Shown piece after piece: positions 1-6,162 of a stretch of 19,556 nucleotides of DNA. Source of the stretch: an uncultured Oscillospiraceae bacterium (GTDB lineage Bacteria > Bacillota > Clostridia > Oscillospirales > Ruminococcaceae). A model generated the notes under the pieces. The model saw nothing but the letters and a program-made list of their open reading frames with translations, made no database searches and had not been told where the DNA came from. Each line of letters opens with the position of its first letter. The stretch's first letter is position 1. The DNA is taken from positions 1-19,556 of the forward strand of contig CAKSSH010000031.1 in assembly GCA_934488695.1 (NCBI GenBank), given 5' to 3'. The position numbers and the translations under genes were made by a program.

Positions 1-180
1 AGCCGGCGCCGCGCCTCATTTTACCCGCCGCACAAGCCGGCGCCGCGCCTCATTTTACCCGCCGCACAAGCCGGCGCCGCGCCTCATTTTACCCGCCGCA
101 CAAGCCGGCGCTGCGCCTCATTTTACCCGCCGCGCAAGCCGGCACCGCGCCTCATTTTACCCGCCGCGCAAGCCGGCGCC
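1..180. repeat. 34-bp tandem repeat (minisatellite), five copies plus a partial
   Basis: Five head-to-tail units of 34 bp start at 1, 35, 69, 103 and 137, and a sixth breaks off at 180. The array probably continues beyond the window edge. Units 1-3 are identical. Units 4 and 5 carry single-base changes (cgctgcg and ggcaccg variants, and caca changed to cgca), so the drift lies toward the inner end. Each unit holds the dyad ggcgc-c-gcgcc. Since 34 is not a multiple of three, an open frame through it shifts every unit. There are no spacers, so it is not a CRISPR array. No gene is recognised in it. Confidence 0.95.
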
Positions 181-375
181 GTCTCCTTGAGAACATCAGG
201 AAAAAGAGGCGGAAAAGCAGGAGAAGAGACGCGCAAAGGGCGGCAGCCCCGACAGGGTTCTGCCGCCTGTGTCATAGCGCCGCGAGGCGCGGTTTTTCGG
301 CAGTGTTTGCCGGCGCCGGCCGGCAAAACGCGGCGCGATTTTTTTAAAGATGTCAAACCTGCCGATAACGGGGGA
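181..375. other. Non-coding stretch downstream of znuB with hairpins
   Basis: No credible gene is seen here. Two good hairpins lie downstream of the znuB stop in the minus direction: 306-327 (9-bp perfect stem, 4-nt loop) and 239-267 (8-bp perfect stem, 13-nt loop, followed on the minus strand by CTTTG). Either could end the zur-znu transcript, although neither has a proper T-run. A third hairpin, ccgcg-agg-cgcgg followed by ttttt at about 280-296, is terminator-like only for plus-strand transcription, and no plus-strand gene precedes it in the window. Confidence 0.5.
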
Positions 376-1227
376 TCACCGCCCGGCTCCGGATAGTCGT
401 CCGGCAAGCCATGACAGGCCGAAGGCAGCAATTTGTACGGCGACAATGGTGGCCCCCACCGGCGTGCCGGCAAGGATAGAGCCTAAAATGCCGAGCAATG
501 CACAGACCACGGACAAAACAGCGGAAAAGAGGATTACCCCGCGAAAGCTCCCGCAAATTCGCATGGCGGACAGCGCCGGAAAAATAATCAGTGCGGAAAT
601 CAGCAGGGAGCCAACCAGATTCATTGCCAGCACGATGACAACGGCGACAACGACGGCAATCAGCAGATTGTAGAGTCCCGCTTTGGTGCCGGCAGCTCTT
701 GCAAAGTCCTCGTCAAAGGTTACGGCAAAAATCTTGTTGTAGAACAGGAAAAACACCGTTGCCACCAGCACCGACATCCCCACGCAAAGCCAAACCTCGG
801 TGGGAGACAGCGTGAGAATGGAGGTAGAGCCGAATAATGTGCTGCAGACGTCGCCGGAGAGGTTTGACGAGGTGGAAAAAAGGTTCATCAGCAGGTAGCC
901 GACGGCCAATGCGCCCACCGAAATCATGGCAATGGCGGCGTCCCCTTTGATTTTGGTGTTTTGACCGGTGCGCAGCAGCAGTACGGCGCTGAGAATCGTA
1001 ATCGTCATGGTCAGCGGCATTTCGTTTTTGAGCTGCAGCACGGCGGCGACGGCCATTGCGCCAAAGGCCACATGGGACAGACCGTCCCCGATAAAGGAGA
1101 AGCGCTTGAGCACCAGCGTCACGCCCAGAAGCGACGAGCACAGGGCAATCAGCACCCCGACAATGAGGGCATAGCGGACAAAGGGGTAGGCAAGATACAG
1201 AGAAAGCTTTTCAAAAACAGCACTCAC
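376..1227 (-). CDS. znuB: Zinc-type metal ABC transporter permease (ZnuB/AdcB-like)
   Basis: The 283-residue protein has the length and hydrophobic pattern of the ABC-3 metal permease family (ZnuB, AdcB, MntB), with seven to eight membrane segments. Typical family sequence is visible: an early segment ending in LKRFSFIGDGLSHVAFGA and a later GSLLISALIIFPALSA, which lines the channel in this family. The GTG start is chosen because it overlaps the stop of the ATPase gene as GTGA, indicating translational coupling. It is the last gene of the zur-znuA-znuC-znuB operon. It would move Zn2+ (or Mn2+) across the membrane using the adjacent ATPase. The metal is inferred from operon context, not readable from the permease. 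Confidence 0.9.
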   Translation of the reverse strand: MSAVFEKLSLYLAYPFVRYALIVGVLIALCSSLLGVTLVLKRFSFIGDGLSHVAFGAMAVAAVLQLKNEMPLTMTITILSAVLLLRTGQNTKIKGDAAIAMISVGALAVGYLLMNLFSTSSNLSGDVCSTLFGSTSILTLSPTEVWLCVGMSVLVATVFFLFYNKIFAVTFDEDFARAAGTKAGLYNLLIAVVVAVVIVLAMNLVGSLLISALIIFPALSAMRICGSFRGVILFSAVLSVVCALLGILGSILAGTPVGATIVAVQIAAFGLSWLAGRLSGAGR

Positions 1228-1937
1228 TGCGCATCACCGCCTTTCCCGGAACCAGGGAGCCGGCCCTGAGAGCTTTGCAGGTAGGCGTTCTTTGTCCCGA
1301 AGAAAATCGTGCTGCCGATGTGCAGAATGTGGCTTGCGTACCGAACGGCTGCGGCAAGGTCATGGGAAATCATGATGACGGTAATCCCGTCCTCCCGATT
1401 GAGCTTTTCGATGAGGGCATACATTTCCGACGTGACTTTAGGGTCAAGACCGGAAACCGGCTCGTCGAGAAGCAGCATTTTTCGGGTGGCGCACAGCGCT
1501 CGGGCAAGGAGCACCCGCTGCTGCTGTCCTCCCGACAGCTCTCGGTAACAGTGCCTTGCAAGCCCGGCGATCTGCATTTTTTCCATCGCGCTTGCCGCAA
1601 GCTGCTTTTCTTCTTTGTTGTAAAAGGGGCGGTGACCGCAGCGCCCCTGACACCCGGAGAGAACGATCTCCCTCACCGCGGCCGGAAAGTCCTTTTGCAC
1701 CTGCGTTTGCTGCGGCAGATACCCGATCTCGTTTTGCTGCAGCCCGTCGCCCGTCAAAATTTTTCCGCGGATTTGCGGCTGTAAGCCGAGCAGCGTTTTC
1801 ATCAGCGTGCTCTTGCCGGAGCCGTTTTCACCCACAATGCAGAGATAGTCGCCGGCGTCGACCTGAAAGCTCAGATCCTGCACAACGGCCTTTCCGTCAT
1901 AGCCGATACAAAGATTTTGACAAGTGAGCTGAGCCAT
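1224..1937 (-). CDS. znuC: Zinc-type metal ABC transporter ATP-binding protein
   Basis: The 237-residue ABC ATPase has all expected motifs: Walker A GENGSGKST (36-44), Q-loop around Q76, signature LSGGQ (134-138), Walker B MLLLDEP (154-160) and an H-loop in ISHD near 190. Length and order match ZnuC/AdcC. The ATG is preceded by AAGGAGG at ideal spacing. Only 11 bases separate it from the binding-protein stop, and its own stop overlaps the permease start by 4 bases. A Cys/His cluster at about 96-102 (CQGRCGH) is a small oddity of unknown meaning. It powers uptake through the neighbouring permease. Confidence 0.93.
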   Translation of the reverse strand: MAQLTCQNLCIGYDGKAVVQDLSFQVDAGDYLCIVGENGSGKSTLMKTLLGLQPQIRGKILTGDGLQQNEIGYLPQQTQVQKDFPAAVREIVLSGCQGRCGHRPFYNKEEKQLAASAMEKMQIAGLARHCYRELSGGQQQRVLLARALCATRKMLLLDEPVSGLDPKVTSEMYALIEKLNREDGITVIMISHDLAAAVRYASHILHIGSTIFFGTKNAYLQSSQGRLPGSGKGGDAQ

Positions 1938-1948
1938 AAAAATCCTCC

Positions 1949-2941
1949 TTATCTCAGCGCTTCTTTCAGAACCGAGAGGTTCTTTTCCATTACGGAAAGA
2001 TAGGTCGTGCCGGCTTTCAAGTCCTTAGAGGTGGTCGACTGCATGGAGTTCATTGTCAACACCGTTTGATTTTTTTCGGCGGTCGCCTGTACGACGGCTT
2101 GGGCAATTTTGTGCTGGGACCCTTCAATGGTCAGTACACAGGGAAGCTTCAGCTCATCTGCCTTTTTGGCAAGGAAGGAAATGGTTTCAAAGCTGGCCTC
2201 GGTCTCGGCGGAGCAGCCCGCAAAAGCAGCGTAATAGCGAAGGCCGTAATCCTCCGCCATATAACGAAAGGGAAACCGGTCTCCGAATAGGAGGGTTTTG
2301 CCTGTCGCGCCGTCCACGGCTTTTCGGTATTCGCCGTCCAGCGCGGACAGCTTTTTCATATAGGCCTCGCCGTTGGCGGCATAGACGTCTGCATTGTCGG
2401 GGTCAAGCGCCTGCAAGGATTCGCAAACGGCCTTTACAAGAATCGCGGCATTTTTCAGGGAGAGCCAGACGTGCTCGTCGTATTCCGGCGCCTTTGGGTG
2501 CTCGCGGCTGTCAAAATTCGCAGGGTCGTGCGCCGGCTCTTGCATCCCCTCGACGGTTTTTTCTGTTTTTACAGCGTCGCCCAGCGCCTCCAGCAGCTTG
2601 AGGACCTTTCTTTTTTTACCGGCAGTGTTTTTCAGAGCGGTATCCACCAGGCGATCGGACTCGCCGCCCACATAGATAAAAAGATCGCAGGTTGAGATTT
2701 TGACAATGTCCTCGGCGGTGGGCTGATAGCTGTGCAGCTCTACGCCGTTATCCAGCAGAAAGGTGACTTCGGCATTGTCGGCCTTGTCCCCGAGAATTTC
2801 AAGGACCCAGTCGTATGCCGGAAAAATCGTCGCGACCACCTTCAGCTTGCCGGTTTTTGCGGCGTCCGGCTGCTTTCCGCAGCCGGCAAAAACGCCGACC
2901 AGCATGAAAAGTGCAAGCAGCAGCGCAGGTATTTTTTTCAT
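1949..2941 (-). CDS. znuA: Metal-binding lipoprotein of the ABC transporter (ZnuA/AdcA-like)
   Basis: This is a 330-residue substrate-binding lipoprotein. An upstream start at 3043 would add 34 residues and overlap the regulator gene. The ATG at 2941 is preferred because GGAGG lies just before it and a lipoprotein signal peptide follows (MKK, hydrophobic core, FAGC with Cys21). Family features of cluster A-I binding proteins are visible: VVATIFPAYDW after the signal, His70 in VELHSYQPTAED and His157 in DEHVWLS. Where many ZnuA proteins carry a third His (FHxAF), this one has FGDRFPFRYMAEDYGL with Asp. There is no long His-rich loop. It should capture zinc outside the membrane. Manganese cannot be excluded. 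Confidence 0.9.
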   Translation of the reverse strand: MKKIPALLLALFMLVGVFAGCGKQPDAAKTGKLKVVATIFPAYDWVLEILGDKADNAEVTFLLDNGVELHSYQPTAEDIVKISTCDLFIYVGGESDRLVDTALKNTAGKKRKVLKLLEALGDAVKTEKTVEGMQEPAHDPANFDSREHPKAPEYDEHVWLSLKNAAILVKAVCESLQALDPDNADVYAANGEAYMKKLSALDGEYRKAVDGATGKTLLFGDRFPFRYMAEDYGLRYYAAFAGCSAETEASFETISFLAKKADELKLPCVLTIEGSQHKIAQAVVQATAEKNQTVLTMNSMQSTTSKDLKAGTTYLSVMEKNLSVLKEALR

Positions 2942-3021
2942 AGGATCTTCCCTCCGGAGCGTAATAAACGAAAAACAAACGAAAACAAAGGGGCGGTGCG
3001 TTTTTTGCGCCGGCGGAGCCG

Positions 3022-3414
3022 TTACTTCCGGCAATCGGCGCAAACGCCGTAAAGAACCGTTTCGGATTTGTTAATTTGAAAGCCGGTGTTTTTCAGCGTT
3101 CTGTGAACAAGCCGCGCGGCGTCCTTGTCGTCCAAATGAATGCTTTTTCCGCAGACCCGGCAGGATAGGTGCAGGCTGTCCTTACATTCCGCAGCGGCGA
3201 TGTATTGGTAAAAGACCTCTCGGGAGCCTTCCCGGACGCTGCGCTTGATAAGACCCTCTTCCTCCAAGGCCGAGAGATTCCGGTATACGGCACTGAGGCT
3301 GACCCGATCCGCCGCCAAAGTGTCGGCAATTTGCCGCGCGGTCAGCTGTTCGTCCGTATGTGCCGAAAGAGATTCGATAAGACGCTTGCGCTGCCGTGTT
3401 AAATATTTTGCCAT
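3022..3414 (-). CDS. zur: Fur-family metalloregulator, Zur-like
   Basis: The 130-residue Fur-family repressor has a winged-helix N-half (recognition region about 38-56, VSLSAVYRNLSALEEEGLI) and a metal-binding C-half. It carries CxxC at 85/88 (LHLSCRVCGK) and a second CxxC at 125/128, the structural zinc pairs of this family. The ATG at 3414 is chosen over an upstream one at 3513 because GGAGG sits 8 bases before it, and because the upstream start would lie upstream of the promoter elements. Being first in an operon with ABC zinc uptake genes points to Zur rather than Fur or PerR. It most likely represses its own operon through the paired dyads around the promoter. The 80-bp gap to znuA holds no clear terminator. 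Confidence 0.87.
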   Translation of the reverse strand: MAKYLTRQRKRLIESLSAHTDEQLTARQIADTLAADRVSLSAVYRNLSALEEEGLIKRSVREGSREVFYQYIAAAECKDSLHLSCRVCGKSIHLDDKDAARLVHRTLKNTGFQINKSETVLYGVCADCRK

Positions 3415-3428
3415 CAGGAGCACCTCCG

Positions 3429-3449
3429 ATTTGCAAACTGTTCGCAAAT
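3429..3449. promoter_or_regulatory. Candidate Zur operator, proximal copy
   Basis: This is a 9-3-9 inverted repeat, ATTTGCAAA-CTG-TTCGCAAAT, with 8 of 9 arm positions pairing. It sits immediately downstream of the -10 box, over the likely transcription start and just ahead of the ribosome binding site. Position and dyad size fit a Fur-family repressor site. Assignment to the adjacent regulator is inference. Confidence 0.7.
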
Positions 3450-3450
3450 T

Positions 3451-3479
3451 ATTATACAACGCTCGGTTTGGCTTGTCAA
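3451..3479 (-). promoter_or_regulatory. Sigma-A promoter of the zur-znu operon
   Basis: On the minus strand TTGACA (3479-3474) and TATAAT (3456-3451) are both perfect consensus and exactly 17 bp apart, about 40 bp upstream of the zur start. Confidence 0.92.
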
Positions 3480-3499
3480 TATGCAGATCCGTCGCAAAT
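3479..3499. promoter_or_regulatory. Candidate Zur operator, distal copy
   Basis: These 21 bp match the proximal dyad at 15 of 21 positions, including the entire TCGCAAAT right arm. The site lies exactly 50 bp from the first copy and abuts the upstream edge of the -35 box. The left arm (ATATGCAGA) is degenerate. Confidence 0.5.
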
Positions 3500-3540
3500 T
3501 GGCAAGGCGGCAAAGGGACAAGCTGCCGCGTTTAAGAAAA

Positions 3541-3633
3541 AACCGGCAGAAGGAGGCCCCCGAATGCGGAAGAAATTACAAGGCGGACACACGAAAAGGC
3601 GTCGCGGCCGAAGCTATTACCAAATCCGCATAA
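3541..3633 (+). pseudogene. 3' scrap of a large serine recombinase gene
   Basis: Reading to the stop at 3631-3633, the last codons give NYKADTRKGVA followed by AEAITKSA. This closely matches the end of the longer recombinase remnant at 15332-15646 (ADTRKGVAIEYLTEPKTA), and the DNA also matches (ga-y-acacgaaaagg-y-gtcgcg). Everything upstream of about 3541 is lost and replaced by the zur promoter region. A shared 52-bp sequence follows directly. Only about 20 codons are convincingly recombinase, so this is a boundary scar, not a gene. Confidence 0.65.
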
Positions 3634-3662
3634 AACAAAAGGAGCAGGCGAAAACCTGCTCC
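3632..3662 (-). terminator. Intrinsic terminator of the exopolysaccharide operon at the island edge
   Basis: On the minus strand an 8-bp GC-rich stem GGAGCAGG/CCTGCTCC with a 6-nt loop is followed by TTTTGTTTT. It lies about 130 nt past the last stop codon of the operon (3793) and would stop transcription leaving the island toward zur. On the plus strand the hairpin has no T-tail. Confidence 0.75.
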
Positions 3663-3686
3663 GTACATAAAACCGTATCAAGATAA
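3635..3686 (+). repeat. 52-bp direct repeat, left copy (island boundary)
   Basis: It is identical over 52 bp to 15646-15697, in the same orientation. It begins right after a recombinase stop codon, contains the ggagcagg/cctgctcc hairpin and ends in gtatcaagataa. Beyond that the two copies diverge completely (catacgaaat here, aaaatcgagt at the right). This is what is expected of attachment-site ends of serine-recombinase elements. Confidence 0.9.
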
Positions 3687-3792
3687 CATACGAAATCTGG
3701 CATCGGAAATTGTGAACAACAAAATTGTCTTTAGATAAGGACAAATAGGCGGAATAATCCTTTGTTGAAAGTGATTGTGCAAAAATCTGTCC

Positions 3793-5769
3793 TTAATATA
3801 CTCTGCAAACATTTTCTGTGTTAGGTTTAAAAAATTTTCCTTCTGTGATGTTTTCATTTTTAAGAAATTTTTCACATTCAACCAAAGGAAGAATTTTTGA
3901 AAAATAAAATCCCTGCATCATATCACAATTTATTTTATCGAGAAATTCCGCTTGTCCCAAATTTTCAACTCCCTCACAAAGAATCTTTGCGCCGGACTTA
4001 TGCACAAGTGTTATTATATTTGAAAGCATAGTTTGCCGCCTTTCAGATGTGCAAGAGGCAATAAATTCTCCATCGATTTTTACTAAATCAATTTCATTAT
4101 CATATAAGTCGGCAAAAGACGAAAATCCTGTTCCCATATCGTCAATCGCTATTTTAAAGCCTGCTCTGCGGCATTTGCTGATATTTTCCGAAACCGCCTG
4201 TGAATTCTCAGCAATTGAATCTTCGGTTATTTCAAGTACAAGTCGGCTACGATCAAATTTGTAATCGGAAGAAATTTCGGATATGCGGTCGAAAAAATCA
4301 TTTTGACTGAGCGAAGGCCTTGTGAAATTGCAGGTTAAAAAAAGTCGATTATACGGTTCGGTACACCAAGCCTCAAGTTGTCGGCATACAGCAGAAAACA
4401 TTTTGTAATCGTGTGCTATTATTTGTCCGGTTTCTTTCAAAATGTCAATGTATTCGTGTGGACGCAATATACCGTATTCTCTATTTTGCCAGCGTGACAG
4501 AGCCTCCGCACCGCAAATCTTTCCGGATTTATTTTCATTGATAAACTGTAAATACACCCGGAATTCGCCATCGGTAACCGCTTTGGCAACAGCCTTTCGC
4601 AATTTTTCCTGTCTTCTGCTTTGTGTCAAGTGGTTTTCACAGGTTATCACTGCAGAAGTATTGCTCCTTAGAGCTGCAAAATAACCCTGCTTTGCATTAT
4701 AAAATGCAGTTTCGGCATTGCAATCAGGATGTTCGCAAAGCCTTGACACTCCTGCTCTGAAAGCATTTGCCATATTTGGATAAAATCCCTGCAGATATAG
4801 GTTTAAGTTGTCAACAATCTCGAACACTTTGCTTGCACATTCTTTTTCTGTAGGTGCCTGTATAAGCATTACAAAAACTCCGTCATTTATCCTTGCCAAG
4901 TATTCGGCAGAGGCAATTTTTGAATTTAAGTGTGCAGCAGCATAACGCTCAATTTCCTTAATTGTTTTTTCTCCGCATTCAATGCTTATTTTTTCAACTT
5001 CATATGCCAAATAAACAACAGCATAAAGATTTTTTGATTGACGGGACAGCAGCTGTTCAAAGGCATAATTATAATATTCTGCATTGCCTATACCCGTCAA
5101 TTCGTCAATCATCGAATCTTGATTGCTGTGTTTTTTTCTTTTGACGGCAATGACGGCAAGAAAACCGCAAATGACAATAAGAAAAGAAATTGACAAAATT
5201 ATTATTTTTATTAAACGGTTCTTGTTGCTCACATCAGGATTCTTATTTGAATTTGCGAGTAAAAATCCCATTTTTTCCTCTTCGGATATTTCCGAAAATG
5301 CATTTCTTATTTTCCCGATAAGTTCGGGAGAGGTAATTTCGGTAAAGCCTATGCAATAAGTTGTATTTTCCCCTTTAGAATAAAACTCTAAAACCGGCAA
5401 CAGTTCATCCACTTTGCACTCGTCCTGTTTATCGGAGAGTACTGTCAACAATTCAACCTGATTGTTGCGGGAAAGCTCTTTCTGTCGATTTTCGGAAGAA
5501 GCTGAAATATAGGTAAACGAAATGCCTGTTTTTTCGGATACAACTTTCAGCATATCGGGAAAAACACCGCAAAAAGCTTTATCTTCCTTGCTGTAATATT
5601 CAAGCGGATAAGCATTTGGATTTCCGGCAACATAAACGGTGTCCGCCTCACCGCTGTCGCTTGGCACTGTATAAACAGCGGCATAAACAGGCAAACCGAT
5701 ATTCAATATCATCGCAATAGAAAAAATGCATATAATTAAGCTTTTATAAAACTTTCGGCAATCATTCAT
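3793..5769 (-). CDS. Membrane-bound EAL c-di-GMP phosphodiesterase with short periplasmic-binding-like sensor and degenerate GGDEF
   Basis: The 658-residue protein has, in order: a signal/anchor (9-30); an extracytoplasmic domain (about 44-170) resembling the first half of family 3 solute-binding proteins; a membrane segment (187-209); a degenerate GGDEF domain beginning DELTGIGN (222-229) with RINDG (293-297) where RxGGDEF belongs; and an EAL domain (about 385-630). The EAL residues look intact: EAL (422-424), N481, E513 in LEITE, D543/D544 in DDMGTG, K564 in KID, E599 in CEGVE and Q619. It should therefore cleave c-di-GMP while the GGDEF half is catalytically dead. It is the last gene of the operon, with an 8-bp overlap with the preceding gene. 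An extracellular ligand may tune it. Confidence 0.88.
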   Translation of the reverse strand: MNDCRKFYKSLIICIFSIAMILNIGLPVYAAVYTVPSDSGEADTVYVAGNPNAYPLEYYSKEDKAFCGVFPDMLKVVSEKTGISFTYISASSENRQKELSRNNQVELLTVLSDKQDECKVDELLPVLEFYSKGENTTYCIGFTEITSPELIGKIRNAFSEISEEEKMGFLLANSNKNPDVSNKNRLIKIIILSISFLIVICGFLAVIAVKRKKHSNQDSMIDELTGIGNAEYYNYAFEQLLSRQSKNLYAVVYLAYEVEKISIECGEKTIKEIERYAAAHLNSKIASAEYLARINDGVFVMLIQAPTEKECASKVFEIVDNLNLYLQGFYPNMANAFRAGVSRLCEHPDCNAETAFYNAKQGYFAALRSNTSAVITCENHLTQSRRQEKLRKAVAKAVTDGEFRVYLQFINENKSGKICGAEALSRWQNREYGILRPHEYIDILKETGQIIAHDYKMFSAVCRQLEAWCTEPYNRLFLTCNFTRPSLSQNDFFDRISEISSDYKFDRSRLVLEITEDSIAENSQAVSENISKCRRAGFKIAIDDMGTGFSSFADLYDNEIDLVKIDGEFIASCTSERRQTMLSNIITLVHKSGAKILCEGVENLGQAEFLDKINCDMMQGFYFSKILPLVECEKFLKNENITEGKFFKPNTENVCRVY

Positions 5770-6148
5770 ACCCTTGCTCCGTCCGCAAATCCGAAATTCT
5801 TTTTTCGGCCGAGTTTAGCTGTTCTTTAACTTCCTCAAGCACTGAAACGGTCGCTTTGCGAATTTCTTCAATTTGGTTTTCCAATTCGCTTGACTTTCTG
5901 TCGGATAATTCAAATTTTTTCTGTAATTCATCGTTAATTCTTTTAAGCTCGGTGTTTTCTTGATTTAAACGGGAATTATAATCATTCAGTTCTTCATTCT
6001 TTTTATTTAGTTCCTCTAATATAACTTTCTGCTCCTTGATTTTTTGCGCTTCCTTTTGTTCATAGATATAGTTTAACTGTGAAATGTATTCGCAAACATC
6101 GTTTTTATTAAATCCGAACAGCGCAGTTTTTAAATTTTTAAGTTCCAT
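5762..6148 (-). CDS. Small DivIVA-like coiled-coil protein
   Basis: This is a 128-residue, highly charged protein with almost continuous predicted coiled coil from about residue 25 to 120 (heptad-like runs rich in E, K, L, N). The N-terminus, FGFNKNDVCEYISQL, resembles the DivIVA/GpsB membrane-binding start (FxxxxYDxxEVdxfl type), but the match is short. There is no signal peptide or membrane segment. GGAG precedes the ATG at suitable spacing. Lying between the synthase and the phosphodiesterase, with an 8-bp overlap with the latter, it could be a scaffold that positions the synthase or the phosphodiesterase. That role is inference. Confidence 0.7.
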   Translation of the reverse strand: MELKNLKTALFGFNKNDVCEYISQLNYIYEQKEAQKIKEQKVILEELNKKNEELNDYNSRLNQENTELKRINDELQKKFELSDRKSSELENQIEEIRKATVSVLEEVKEQLNSAEKRISDLRTEQGYE

Positions 6149-6162
6149 ATATTTCTCTCCTC

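Noticed and set aside
1..180. Possible CRISPR array
   Set aside because: The 34-bp units abut with no spacers, and no cas gene is present.
123..473. Minus-strand open frame across the repeat array
   Set aside because: It runs through a 34-bp repeat that shifts frame each unit, overlaps the end of znuB and has no recognisable product.
1275..1784. 169-codon plus-strand open frame
   Set aside because: It is antisense to the ATPase gene, which has all ABC motifs; no independent support.
2053..2601. 182-codon plus-strand open frame
   Set aside because: It lies opposite the binding-protein gene; Arg/Pro-rich composition typical of an antisense frame in GC-rich DNA.
2942..3021. Terminator or second promoter between zur and znuA
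   Set aside because: The T-rich stretch is not preceded by a stable stem, and no convincing -35/-10 pair is seen; the genes are likely cotranscribed.
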